Source: Methanoregulaceae archaeon (GTDB lineage Archaea > Halobacteriota > Methanomicrobia > Methanomicrobiales > Methanospirillaceae). From it: a stretch of DNA of 64,000 nucleotides. The DNA lies in the NCBI GenBank assembly GCA_021371995.1, contig JAJFVA010000035.1, positions 26,006 to 90,005 of the forward strand, in the 5' to 3' direction. Under the pieces are notes generated by a model that searched no databases, had not been told where the DNA came from, and saw nothing but the letters and a program-made list of their open reading frames with translations. The translations under genes were made by a program, and so were the position numbers. Shown here piece by piece: positions 55,055 through 63,385 of this stretch. The stretch's first letter is position 1; the number at the start of each line of letters is the position of its first letter.

Positions 55055-55190
55055 CCTGACCGACATCCGTGTTATGCTCCGGGAGACTGCCCCCCGGCAT
55101 GATCTTGACGAAAGCCAGCGGGAGAAGGTTCGCTCTCTCCTTGATAACCTCGAGAAACGCGCTGCCACACTACGGGAGGAGCTTGCCTGA
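55011..55190 (+). CDS. 59-residue helical protein coupled to SepCysS
   Basis: This short gene starts at GTG 55011, directly after a strong ribosome site (GGTGATC at 55002-55008), and its TGA (55188-55190) overlaps the SepCysS ATG at 55190. The sequence is charged and predicted almost wholly helical (FESLFILTDIRVMLRETAP, then SQREKVRSLLDNLEKRA). It could be a partner of SepCysS; in class I methanogens a separate factor, SepCysE, tethers SepRS to SepCysS, and this might play an equivalent part. That idea is inference only. Confidence 0.75.
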   Translation: MSKRAIDAVFESLFILTDIRVMLRETAPRHDLDESQREKVRSLLDNLEKRAATLREELA

Positions 55191-56371
55191 TGAAATGCGC
55201 AGGAACTATCGATGTCAGGGATGTTGACGAATCCTGCATCAATATCGACCCGATCCAGGTCGGCGGGCGGCTCACTGCTGATGCGATGAAGGCGATTATT
55301 GCGTACGGCGACGGGTATTCGGTATGTGACCAGTGCAGAAAACCGTTCCGGCTCGATTATATCAAAACACCCCCCGTGGATATCTTCCACCGAGACCTTG
55401 CCTCATTTGTCAACATGGACATTGCAAGGGTTGTCCCGGGTGCCCGTAGGGGTTTCCAGGCTGTCGCTGATGCGTTGATTACCAAAGGAGATCCGGTCCT
55501 GATCACGGCATTATCCCATTACACCGAAGTACTTGCAATTGAAGGGAGAGGCGGGGTCATCCGGGAGATTCCAAAGACGGAACAGAATATTATCATTGCA
55601 GATGCTGCAGCTCTGAAGATTGAGGAAGTGATAAAAGAATTTGGTCGTCCCCCGATCCTCCTCTTTCTTGACCATTTCGATTACCAGTACGGGAACTGCC
55701 ATGATGTCAGGGAAATCAGTAAAGTTGCCCACCAGTACGACATCCCTGTCCTGTATAACGGTGCCTATACGGTCGGGATCATGGGTGTGGATGGAAAGGC
55801 GCTCGGGGCCGACTTCGTGGTCGGTTCAGGACACAAGAGCATGGCGGCGCCCGCACCTTCCGGCATGCTTGCCACGACCGCAGAGTGGGCGGAACGGGTC
55901 TTTCGGACCACCGCTGCAAAGACCGATGTAACCGGGAGAACATTCGGGGTAAAAGAGATCGGAATGATGGGCTGCACCCTGATGGGAGTCACACTGGTCG
56001 GGATGATGGCCTCATTTCCCCATGTCAGGGAGCGGGTGAAACGCTGGGAGCAGGAGCTTGCAAACGGGCAGAAGGTTGTTGACGCGCTCCTGTCTGTCGA
56101 GGGAACTATCGTTCGGAGCGAGCACCCGCGGAAGCATACCCTGACCCGGGTTGACACCTCCGGGTCGTTTGACCGCGTGGCACAGACCCATAAGAAACGC
56201 GGGTTCTTCTTTACCAGTGCCCTGAAGGAGAAGGGGATTGCCGGCATTATCCCCGGGGCAACAAAGGTCTGGAAGTTCAATACCTACGGGATGACAGATT
56301 CCCAGGCCGAATATCTCGCTTCCGCCTTCAGGGATATTGCCAGAAAGAACGGTCTCACTGTCGCGGACTGA
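55190..56371 (+). CDS. pscS: O-phospho-L-seryl-tRNA:Cys-tRNA synthase (SepCysS)
   Basis: The 393-residue PLP enzyme converts phosphoseryl-tRNA-Cys to Cys-tRNA-Cys. The PLP lysine is Lys216 in GSGHKSMAAP; the functional cysteines correspond to Cys46 and Cys49 (VCDQC) and Cys262 (MGCTLMG). It is typical of methanogens lacking, or supplementing, cysteinyl-tRNA synthetase; SepRS is not in the window. The ATG overlaps the stop of the 59-residue gene. The 3' end overlaps the convergent GATase by 17 bases. Confidence 0.95.
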   Translation: MKCAGTIDVRDVDESCINIDPIQVGGRLTADAMKAIIAYGDGYSVCDQCRKPFRLDYIKTPPVDIFHRDLASFVNMDIARVVPGARRGFQAVADALITKGDPVLITALSHYTEVLAIEGRGGVIREIPKTEQNIIIADAAALKIEEVIKEFGRPPILLFLDHFDYQYGNCHDVREISKVAHQYDIPVLYNGAYTVGIMGVDGKALGADFVVGSGHKSMAAPAPSGMLATTAEWAERVFRTTAAKTDVTGRTFGVKEIGMMGCTLMGVTLVGMMASFPHVRERVKRWEQELANGQKVVDALLSVEGTIVRSEHPRKHTLTRVDTSGSFDRVAQTHKKRGFFFTSALKEKGIAGIIPGATKVWKFNTYGMTDSQAEYLASAFRDIARKNGLTVAD

Positions 56372-56936
56372 ATCGTTCCTTCCGGACAAGGGACAGGAAC
56401 CGCTCCACCACCCACTCATTTCTCACTTCAGGATGAAACATCACGCCGTACACGGAGCGCAACGGGTGCTTCACCACCTGGATGCAGCAATCTGATACAG
56501 CGAGAACTTCCAGGACTCCCGGATAGGTACAGGCAAGTGTATGGAGCTCATACGCAGAAAAAGATAGAGATTCAGAGAAAACGAGATCCCTCCCTATCAC
56601 CCTGATCTCTGTCATACCAATCTCGGTGCAGGGTCCGAGCAGCCCCCCAAAGGTCTTGCATACCATCTCCATCCCTGCACAGACTCCAAGGACTGGGATT
56701 TCACTCGTTTTCAGCCATAAAAAGGCTTCTTGCTCTTTGAGAAACGCATTATCGGCAAGAGGGGTCCCGCAGAGGATGACCGCTTCTGCGCCAGCGAAAT
56801 CAGCGACAGTCACTCTATGGAAGTGAACAGAACGCGTTTCGAATCCTGATCGCTCAACAATCCGGGCAACCGGCAGGACATACTCATCAAACCCGAGTGA
56901 ACCCTCACGGTAACAGAGATCGATGAGGAGAATCAC
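56355..56936 (-). CDS. Class I glutamine amidotransferase-like protein, coupled to dph6
   Basis: About 193 residues. The nucleophile region is GVCAGMEMVC and the His-Glu part of the triad is MFHPEVRNEW, so glutaminase activity looks intact. It resembles the GuaA-type glutaminase domain without a synthetase domain. GTG 56936 is chosen as start: GGTGGAG precedes it and the GTGA overlaps the dph6 stop at 56933. Tight coupling suggests it delivers ammonia to the Dph6-like ligase (inference). Confidence 0.85.
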   Translation of the reverse strand: MILLIDLCYREGSLGFDEYVLPVARIVERSGFETRSVHFHRVTVADFAGAEAVILCGTPLADNAFLKEQEAFLWLKTSEIPVLGVCAGMEMVCKTFGGLLGPCTEIGMTEIRVIGRDLVFSESLSFSAYELHTLACTYPGVLEVLAVSDCCIQVVKHPLRSVYGVMFHPEVRNEWVVERFLSLVRKERFSPRQ

Positions 56937-57613
56937 TTCTCCACCAGCCTTGCACCGGTAATGCGGAAAAATCCCCGGTAATTGCAATATTCGGACGAGG
57001 CTTCCTGTATCTCGATCCTCTTTTTGAAAAAGGGGGCATCAAGGACGAATGTCTCATACTCCCCTCCCTCCCCGGTGAGCGTAATGCCATACTGTTCAGA
57101 GTATTTTTTCAGGCTGGACAGAGATGCTTGATCGATCCGCCTTCCGAGCCAGGATTCGTCAAACGGTGCAGAGAATACACCTGATATAATCACCTCAAAT
57201 CCCTTATTGATGAGCTCCTGCATATATTCGTCCTGGGCAGTATGCCAGAGCGGGTTGAAGCACCAGAGCCCGAGCTCATGGCAGAGCCGCTGCACCCGGC
57301 TTGCCTGGTATACCGATAGGATCGCCCCGGTCACCACACCTTCAATCCCGTACTGCTCCCTGGCGAGGATAAGAGCATCCCGGAGGTCAAGGAGTTCCTC
57401 TTCCTTTACTCCGACAGTCTTCACTTCAATGAGCGGCAGGCCGGCTGCCCCTGCCTGGAGCGCGACCAGGGCGACGTTCGGGGTGTGGAACATGTAGCTA
57501 TCCTCGTTCTCAGACCGTATTGCTACAAGGCATACCACCTCTTCTTTTTCCATGGCGCGGCCACAGGCAAAGAGCGAGTCTTTTCCTCCCGAACAGAGTA
57601 CCCCGAGTTTCAT
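56933..57613 (-). CDS. dph6: Dph6-like diphthine-ammonia ligase (ATP pyrophosphatase family)
   Basis: About 226 residues. The PP-loop SGGKDSLFAC (residues about 8-17) and the hallmark EGGEYETFVLDAPFF near 200 place it in the MJ0570/Dph6 group, which amidates diphthine on elongation factor 2 in the last step of diphthamide synthesis. Eukaryotic Dph6 uses free ammonium. GGGAGAG precedes ATG 57613; the open frame to 57670 is not used. It overlaps the GATase gene. Confidence 0.88.
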   Translation of the reverse strand: MKLGVLCSGGKDSLFACGRAMEKEEVVCLVAIRSENEDSYMFHTPNVALVALQAGAAGLPLIEVKTVGVKEEELLDLRDALILAREQYGIEGVVTGAILSVYQASRVQRLCHELGLWCFNPLWHTAQDEYMQELINKGFEVIISGVFSAPFDESWLGRRIDQASLSSLKKYSEQYGITLTGEGGEYETFVLDAPFFKKRIEIQEASSEYCNYRGFFRITGARLVEK

Positions 57614-57717
57614 CTCTCCCAACTCATCTCTCGTCCATGCCTCATGTAATCTGCGGGAAGGAACCTGCATAACCTTTTAATGGTCAGAGTCCCCGTATCC
57701 CTCACTGAGGTAGTTTG

Positions 57718-58182
57718 ATGACAACCATCGAAATTACATCGGAGGCTTTTGGCCAGGGGGCGCGAATACCCGATGAATACACCTGCAAAGGGACAAATGT
57801 ATCCCCTCCGCTCTCTTTCGGACCATTCCCTTCCGGTACACAGAGTATCGTGGTTATCTGCGATGACCCGGACGCTCCCTCCGGGTTGTTTACCCACTGG
57901 ATACTCTACAATGTCCCGAAAGATGCAAAACAGATCCAGAAAGGGGTTCCAAAAAAACCGGTACTGATTGATGGCAGCCGGCACGGCACCAACAGTTACG
58001 GACGGATGGAGTACAGCGGCCCCTGCGCCCCCCCTGGAAAACCCCACCACTACCACTTCACCATATATGCCCTTGATATCATGCTTGCATTGCGTGCCCC
58101 GGTGACCCGGAAAGAGATGGGGAATGCGATGGAGGGCCATATCCTTGGAAAAGGTTTGCTTACGGGGCTCTTCTCCCGGTAA
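57718..58182 (+). CDS. YbhB/YbcL-type phosphatidylethanolamine-binding-like protein
   Basis: About 154 residues. It has the PEBP fold motifs DEYTCKGTNVSPPLSF, DDPDAPSGLFTHWILYNVP and YSGPCAPPGKPHHYHFTIYALD. Members bind small anionic ligands; no role is assigned in archaea. ATG 57718 follows GAGGT by seven bases; the in-frame TTG at 57715 is not needed. Divergent from dph6. Confidence 0.92.
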   Translation: MTTIEITSEAFGQGARIPDEYTCKGTNVSPPLSFGPFPSGTQSIVVICDDPDAPSGLFTHWILYNVPKDAKQIQKGVPKKPVLIDGSRHGTNSYGRMEYSGPCAPPGKPHHYHFTIYALDIMLALRAPVTRKEMGNAMEGHILGKGLLTGLFSR

Positions 58183-58303
58183 CAGGGCAGAACCATTCTA
58201 CCTCCCGGCCTGGCAGAAGGAAGGGGCGTAAGAGCAGAGAGAAGCGAGGTATCTTCGCAACAGGTCGGCTGCCCGGCGCCAGAGCTCCGCGATCCGTATA
58301 TTC

Positions 58304-58816
58304 ATGCCCGAAGAACTCACACCGGATGGTATGTCCCGTGAGGAAAAGGCAACGTTTGCCGCAGGGTGCTTCTGGGGCGTTGAGGCAGCGTTCCGGCAGG
58401 TGAAGGGAGTGATCGCGACACGGGTCGGGTATACCGGTGGAAGAACGGAACACCCGACCTATGAAGAGGTCTGCTCCGGGAGGACCGGTCATGCCGAGGC
58501 TGTGGAGGTGATTTTTGATGCCGGCATCGTATCGTACCGGGAACTTCTTGACCTGTTCTGGTCGATCCATGACCCGACCCAGCTCAACCGGCAGGGACCT
58601 GATTACGGTACCAACTACCGCTCTGCCATCTTTTACCACTCCGATGAACAAAAAACCCTTGCGGAAGGGTCCAGGAAAAAACTCGGGGAATCCGGGCGCT
58701 ATGGCAGGCGGCAGATTGTAACAGAAATTGTACCTGCCACACCGTTCCATGCTGCCGAAGACTATCACCAGCAGTTCTACGAGAAACAGGGGAGGAATAG
58801 CTGCCGGATCGGCTGA
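58304..58816 (+). CDS. msrA: Peptide methionine-S-sulfoxide reductase MsrA
   Basis: The 170-residue enzyme repairs oxidised methionine. The active-site Cys is in [12 protein letters not shown] near residue 22; [28 protein letters not shown] and [12 protein letters not shown] are canonical. It ends SCRIG, so a resolving Cys may be the C-terminal one or Cys in the EVCSG loop. An in-frame Met at residue 10 is an alternative start. It stands about 120 bases after the PEBP gene. Confidence 0.95.
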   Translation: MPEELTPDGMSREEKATFAAGCFWGVEAAFRQVKGVIATRVGYTGGRTEHPTYEEVCSGRTGHAEAVEVIFDAGIVSYRELLDLFWSIHDPTQLNRQGPDYGTNYRSAIFYHSDEQKTLAEGSRKKLGESGRYGRRQIVTEIVPATPFHAAEDYHQQFYEKQGRNSCRIG

Positions 58817-58831
58817 CAACCTGATCGCGTT

Positions 58832-59362
58832 TTACTTCTGTTCCGCCTCTTCCGCAGCTTTTTTTGTGATAATCTTCATCTCACAGTTCCGGTCCCCCTG
58901 GCACATACCCCGGACAAACCTGAGCGTATATTCCGGGTTCAGTTCTTCAATGGCCGCTATCGAAAAGGCGAGGCACCGGTTGAACACATGACCAGGCGGT
59001 GCATGGAGTTCCTGCTCGCGTGCCATCAGCGGGCACCTCCTGACCAGCAGGACAGCACGGTCACTCTCGAACGAAACCTGCTCGGACTTGATCTCCGGGC
59101 CAAAGAAGACGGTGTTCAGGATATCGAGGGTTGATGACAGTTCACGGGCTGTGCTTACCGGGAGGGAGAATGTCCGGGCAACAGTCTTTGCTTCCTGCGC
59201 AAGGACTGCCCAGATCTGCTGCTCAAGCCTGTCGTAGTCATCACCGATAATGTCCCTGAACACCAGACCATAGGTGACCGGGAGCAGGGAGGCAATTCTG
59301 GTAGCGATCTGCCACTTCTTCTCTTCCGGGATAGGGATCTTTCCCGCCATTTTTCTCTTCAT
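58832..59362 (-). CDS. Uncharacterised protein, V4R/ATC-hydrolase-like
   Basis: The 176-residue protein is not firmly recognised. It is helical at first (IATRIASLLPVTYGLVFRDIIG) and has a C-terminal segment with RCPLMAREQELH and GMCQGDRNCEMKI, a Cys pattern seen in V4R and aminothiazoline-carboxylate-hydrolase-like small-molecule-binding domains. It may bind a hydrophobic ligand or metal. It converges on msrA; the start may be Met1 or Met5. Confidence 0.7.
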   Translation of the reverse strand: MKRKMAGKIPIPEEKKWQIATRIASLLPVTYGLVFRDIIGDDYDRLEQQIWAVLAQEAKTVARTFSLPVSTARELSSTLDILNTVFFGPEIKSEQVSFESDRAVLLVRRCPLMAREQELHAPPGHVFNRCLAFSIAAIEELNPEYTLRFVRGMCQGDRNCEMKIITKKAAEEAEQK

Positions 59363-59457
59363 ATCCGGATGCGGGCGGCTATCCTATATACTTCACTATC
59401 CGGGAGGAAATGAGTTGAACGGGAAGAGAGCACGCTTTGAATTATCGTCCGGCAGGG

Positions 59458-59748
59458 TTAGAAAAGGTCCCCGGGATCGGGCCGCTGTTTCATCTCTTCG
59501 TACAGTTTGCGGCTGCTGTCGGTCAGGCTGACCTTCGCGATCTCATCGGGGTACTTTTTTCCGGGATCGCGCTCGATGAAGAGAAGCCCCACCCGCTCCA
59601 TATAAAGGAAGTTATCATGGATGTTGTCAAGGGGGAGTGCTGTCCGGGCAGAGAGGACCCGGGGGGTTGCAGAACCAGATAACTCCCCGGCAAGAAGCCA
59701 GATGATCCATTCTTCATTGTTCCGTATGAAATTGGGTGGTGCCTGCAT
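59458..59748 (-). CDS. Small winged-helix-like protein
   Basis: The 96-residue protein reads like a winged helix (EEWIIWLLAGELSGSATPRVLS, LDNIHDNFLYMERVGLLFI, with a wing at ERDPGKKYPDEIAKVSLTD), so it may bind DNA or join protein complexes. GGGAGACGGG directly precedes the ATG and supports the start. No family name is offered. It is separated by about 95 bases from the next gene on its strand. Confidence 0.65.
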   Translation of the reverse strand: MQAPPNFIRNNEEWIIWLLAGELSGSATPRVLSARTALPLDNIHDNFLYMERVGLLFIERDPGKKYPDEIAKVSLTDSSRKLYEEMKQRPDPGDLF

Positions 59749-59882
59749 CCCGTCTCCCTCTCCGCCAGGTTGGTCCTGGTCTTCGCAGAAATTTATGCTG
59801 GATAGTACTATAAAAGATCTGGATCTCCCTATACTCCCCTTTCCCTAATATTCATCTCCCTCCTGTTCCAACCACTAGCCTG

Positions 59883-60710
59883 ATGAGACGCTACCCGTTC
59901 CTTATATCAGTGCCCCACGGTGGAACCCGCGTGCCTGAAGAGATTTCTCTCCTGTTCGCGCTCTCCAAAGCCGAGCTTTCCTATTATAGCGACCCGGCAA
60001 CCCGGGCGCTGTACCAGTTCCATGACCGGGTCGTCTCGTATCTTGATACCGATATCTCCCGGATGGCGGTGGATCTGAACAGACCCCCGTACCATCTTCC
60101 CCCCAGGCATCCTGACGGCGTGGTCAAACTCCGTACCGTTCAGGATACCCCTGTATACAGGGACGGGGCATTCCCGGACATCAGGGTTATTCACCGTCTG
60201 CTCATGGACCATTATTTCCCATACCATGCAGAGATTGATCGTCTGCTCGACCCCGGCTGGATTGCATTGGCGATGGACTGCCATTCCATGCTCCCGCACG
60301 GTCCCCCTGCTCAAAGGGACGCAGGAAAAGAGCGGCCTCTGATCTGCCTCGGGAATAATGGAGATGAAAAGGGAGAACAGCGACAAGGAAGCCTCTCAAC
60401 CTGCCCTGCACCCTGGATACAGGCGCTCGCCGCTGCATTCCGTGAAGAGTTCGGGGAATCCGGGGAGGTTACCATCAATAAACCATTCTCCGGGGGATTT
60501 ATCACCAATGCCCATTACTGGCATAAAGGGATCCCCTGGATTCAGATCGAAGTCAACCGGAGCCTCTATGAGAACGGAACAGAGATACCAGGCACATCAT
60601 CAATTGCCCATGACGATCTTCGCTTCAACGGGAAACGCATATGGAGTGCAATCTGCTCGTTCTGGGATCACCTTGAATCTGCAGGAACAACTGAGGTCAC
60701 TACCCGATGA
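59883..60710 (+). CDS. N-formylglutamate amidohydrolase family protein
   Basis: The 275-residue protein has the FGase fold motifs FLISVPHGGTRVPEE, DTDISRMAVDLNRPP and AMDCHSMLPHGPP, and NKPFSGGFITNAHYW with the late QIEVNRSLY. The His and Glu residues expected to bind zinc are present. Its natural substrate in a methanogen is unclear, as histidine degradation is not expected. It converges on the DUF1848-like gene, overlapping by 11 bases. Confidence 0.87.
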   Translation: MRRYPFLISVPHGGTRVPEEISLLFALSKAELSYYSDPATRALYQFHDRVVSYLDTDISRMAVDLNRPPYHLPPRHPDGVVKLRTVQDTPVYRDGAFPDIRVIHRLLMDHYFPYHAEIDRLLDPGWIALAMDCHSMLPHGPPAQRDAGKERPLICLGNNGDEKGEQRQGSLSTCPAPWIQALAAAFREEFGESGEVTINKPFSGGFITNAHYWHKGIPWIQIEVNRSLYENGTEIPGTSSIAHDDLRFNGKRIWSAICSFWDHLESAGTTEVTTR

Positions 60711-61749
60711 TCCCGGGATGGAATATTCCCTGCTCTTTCTCGTTACGATACTTCCGGTAATTCTTCTCTGCCCTGGCCTGGGACGACGTTGCGTAGCAGT
60801 ACCGGCATCCATGGATGCAGGTGGAATAACAGCCGATATCCTTGCTCACCATGCACCCGCACCGTCCCCGCTGGCCTGGATCCTTGAGCTCCCGCTTTCT
60901 CTTTGCCAGGTGATCGGGTCCGGCTGGTGGCTGGAGAAACTCCATAAGAACCGGGTCGCATGAAAATTCCTTTGCAAGCAAATCAAACGAGATGCACTCA
61001 CCACGGAATATTCCGTATCGTGAAAGCTCGACTGCTTCACCGCATGCCCGTATCTCAAGGCCCCAGTCCTCATTCAGTTGTAAAAGTCCGGATGCGAACT
61101 GCCGGATCTCTTCATCGGAAAACTCCCGTATGCCCGGGATGCAGGCAGAAGCGAGGTTTCGTCTCACCCGTGAATACTTATCGATATCGATAAAGCTGAC
61201 CACAAGCCTCCCGGCATAGTCTGCGATCCGGTCACCTATAGTGCCGATTCGCTCAAGGAGGCCTTCAACCGTGAGGGTATCAGACAGGAGGAGGGGGTCA
61301 AACCTCCACGTCAGCCTGCCCCTTCCGATCATCGATGAGAGGTCGATGAATGTCCGGATCCGGTCCCCGAGTGGCGGGATCCCGGGCTCGAGCCCTTCGT
61401 TCTCGTAATTATTCAGGGTATACAGGACAATGAACTGTCGGCCTTCTCCCCTCAGTTCTTTGAGGGCGGGGAAGAAGGGGCGTGGATTTTTTGACCAGAA
61501 TACGAACACCCTCGTTTTTACAAATGAGACCGGAAGAACCCTGCCATCGAAAGGACTGGTCCAGGTTACATACCCTCTCCTGAGGCGCTCCATGAACCAG
61601 TCCCCGTACAGTGCCGGGATATCCGTTGAACGGCTTGCCGAGATGATGACCGGGGCGACCGCGTCAATGGTTGGAGAGGATCCCATGGTTTTATGGATCT
61701 CCCCGGTCTCCGGGTCAAGCATCACGTGATCCCAGCCTTTCCATCTCAT
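60700..61749 (-). CDS. DUF1848-like protein with C-terminal Cys cluster
   Basis: About 349 residues. It resembles DUF1848 proteins: SASRSTDIPALYGDWFMERL near the start, FVFWSKNPRPFFPAL and RLTWRFDPLLL in the middle, and a Cys-rich C-terminus (GRCGCMVSKDIGCYSTC, then CRYCYA) likely to bind an iron-sulfur cluster. The barrel-like layout and terminal cysteines suggest radical-SAM-related chemistry, unproven. ATG 61749 is chosen, with GGAGG about eleven bases before; ATG 61770 is possible. Confidence 0.8.
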   Translation of the reverse strand: MRWKGWDHVMLDPETGEIHKTMGSSPTIDAVAPVIISASRSTDIPALYGDWFMERLRRGYVTWTSPFDGRVLPVSFVKTRVFVFWSKNPRPFFPALKELRGEGRQFIVLYTLNNYENEGLEPGIPPLGDRIRTFIDLSSMIGRGRLTWRFDPLLLSDTLTVEGLLERIGTIGDRIADYAGRLVVSFIDIDKYSRVRRNLASACIPGIREFSDEEIRQFASGLLQLNEDWGLEIRACGEAVELSRYGIFRGECISFDLLAKEFSCDPVLMEFLQPPAGPDHLAKRKRELKDPGQRGRCGCMVSKDIGCYSTCIHGCRYCYATSSQARAEKNYRKYRNEKEQGIFHPGIIG

Positions 61750-61942
61750 TGGGCTCTTTTCCTCCTTCATCTTCCCGGATAGCTTTGACCGGGCCCCGGA
61801 ACTCACCCCATGCAGGTACTTACAATTGTTACCGTTGACCCCCCGCAAAGGTTTCCCCGCCAGCCTGGCAACAGGAAATGATCAGTTTAATCAAAATGGA
61901 GGCGTTATAGAACATAAGGAAGCGCAAGCAGGAATAGTGTGA

Positions 61943-63229
61943 ATGGGTATCCGGTTTTTTCGCGGTGAGAAGATACGGTTCGAGCATGAGTACCGCCAGA
62001 TTAAGGAGATAGTGGAGTTGCTCAGGAAAGAATACCAGAAAGAGCCCGTCTATGTTCTCACCAATGTCCTTGTCGCCAACAGGCAGCTCGATTGTGTCCT
62101 CCTGACCCGATCAGGTCCTCTCATCCTTGAACTGAAGGCCTTTTCAGGCAAAGTTCACGGACTCGAAAACGGCCCCTGGGAGGTTCTCACAAAAGACGGG
62201 GAGATACCTATCCCAAACCTTTTCATGCAGGCAAAGACCCAGCGCCAGGACTTTATCGACCGGCTCATCCCGGTCTTCCGCGAGCACCTTCCGCATATTG
62301 ATGGCAGCAGTCTCAGGAAAATGGGAGCCTGGATCTATTTCTGCAAAGGAAGTACGTACCCCGAAGGCCAGGTCGATTTCCGCAGGGTCAAGTGGTTCCG
62401 GATCGTGACCGCAGATACCCTCCTTGATGCGATGCGTTTCCCGGATTCCGGGTATTCACTCCGGGTCCAGGATATGGATGCTGTCGTTGCCGGGCTCCAC
62501 CTTGAGGAATATGAATTCGGTACCGACCGGCCGGTTCCGCCTGCACCACTTCAGGAGAAAAGGAGGTTGTGGCTGAGCAAAGGGATGGTCGCTGCCATCG
62601 TGATTGCTATCATTATTTCCGGTGCGATAGCACTCTATTTCCTTGTACCCGGTGCGAAGGTCGCGATGATCTCAAGTATCAATGGCATCATCACGGTTGC
62701 CGGCGGCCTTCTCAAGGAAGGTTCCCGTGACCTGATCAAATCCGGGAGTAATCCTGATGACTCGAGAGACGGGATTATGTACCTCAACCGGGTACGGGTC
62801 TCGGGGGGAATCGAGCCTGTTCCTTTTGATGACCGTGCATACCAGCTTGCCCTTGCCCGGTCATCCGATATGGCAGCATTCCGCTACCTGGATTATACGA
62901 ACCCGGAGACGGGGAGTTCTGCAGAGTCAATGAAAGGAGAGTTCGGGATTGAGCCAGGGGTCATTGTCATTGAGAATGCATACGGGCAGTGGAACGGCTA
63001 TACTTTCGGCATCGAAAAGCAGGCGATCGATGCGTGGGTATCAGATGAAGGGAACCGGGATCGGCTTTTCTCTCCGATTGAAGGTGGGGCCGTGGCCTGT
63101 TCGCATGGATACTGTTCATTTATCGGGTTATCTCCCCAGCCAGAATCCCTGCCATTGCCCGGCTCTCCACTGTTTATCGAGAGAGAGGAGATCCCGGCCG
63201 CGATAAATATCACGGCTGATGCAGCCTGA
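61943..63229 (+). CDS. NERD domain - transmembrane helix - CAP/SCP-like domain fusion
   Basis: The 428-residue protein has three parts. Residues about 15-130 form a NERD nuclease-related domain (ANRQLDCVLLTRSGPLILELKAF split across 45-67, keeping the D and E-x-K of the restriction-like core). A hydrophobic helix lies at about 214-235. Residues about 276-405 resemble a CAP/SCP (PR-1-like) domain: YLNRVRVSGGIEPVPFDD, ALARSSDMAAFRYLDYTNP, VIENAYGQW and a late W..S.GNRD-like segment. The usual CAP histidines are replaced (Tyr318; Asn in EGNRD). NERD would face the cytoplasm and CAP the outside. Monocistronic. Confidence 0.85.
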   Translation: MGIRFFRGEKIRFEHEYRQIKEIVELLRKEYQKEPVYVLTNVLVANRQLDCVLLTRSGPLILELKAFSGKVHGLENGPWEVLTKDGEIPIPNLFMQAKTQRQDFIDRLIPVFREHLPHIDGSSLRKMGAWIYFCKGSTYPEGQVDFRRVKWFRIVTADTLLDAMRFPDSGYSLRVQDMDAVVAGLHLEEYEFGTDRPVPPAPLQEKRRLWLSKGMVAAIVIAIIISGAIALYFLVPGAKVAMISSINGIITVAGGLLKEGSRDLIKSGSNPDDSRDGIMYLNRVRVSGGIEPVPFDDRAYQLALARSSDMAAFRYLDYTNPETGSSAESMKGEFGIEPGVIVIENAYGQWNGYTFGIEKQAIDAWVSDEGNRDRLFSPIEGGAVACSHGYCSFIGLSPQPESLPLPGSPLFIEREEIPAAINITADAA

Positions 63230-63385
63230 TCGGGAGAGAGTGACTATCCTGAAAAAACAGCTCCCGGTATTGTTCCTTTGAAAATACTGTGACTTGCCCG
63301 CTGTTCGAGGTTGTTACGGCACTTTATCCCGAACTTCACGGTTAATCTGATTATGGGAAAGAGCTGGATCCTCTGCAAACGAGAA

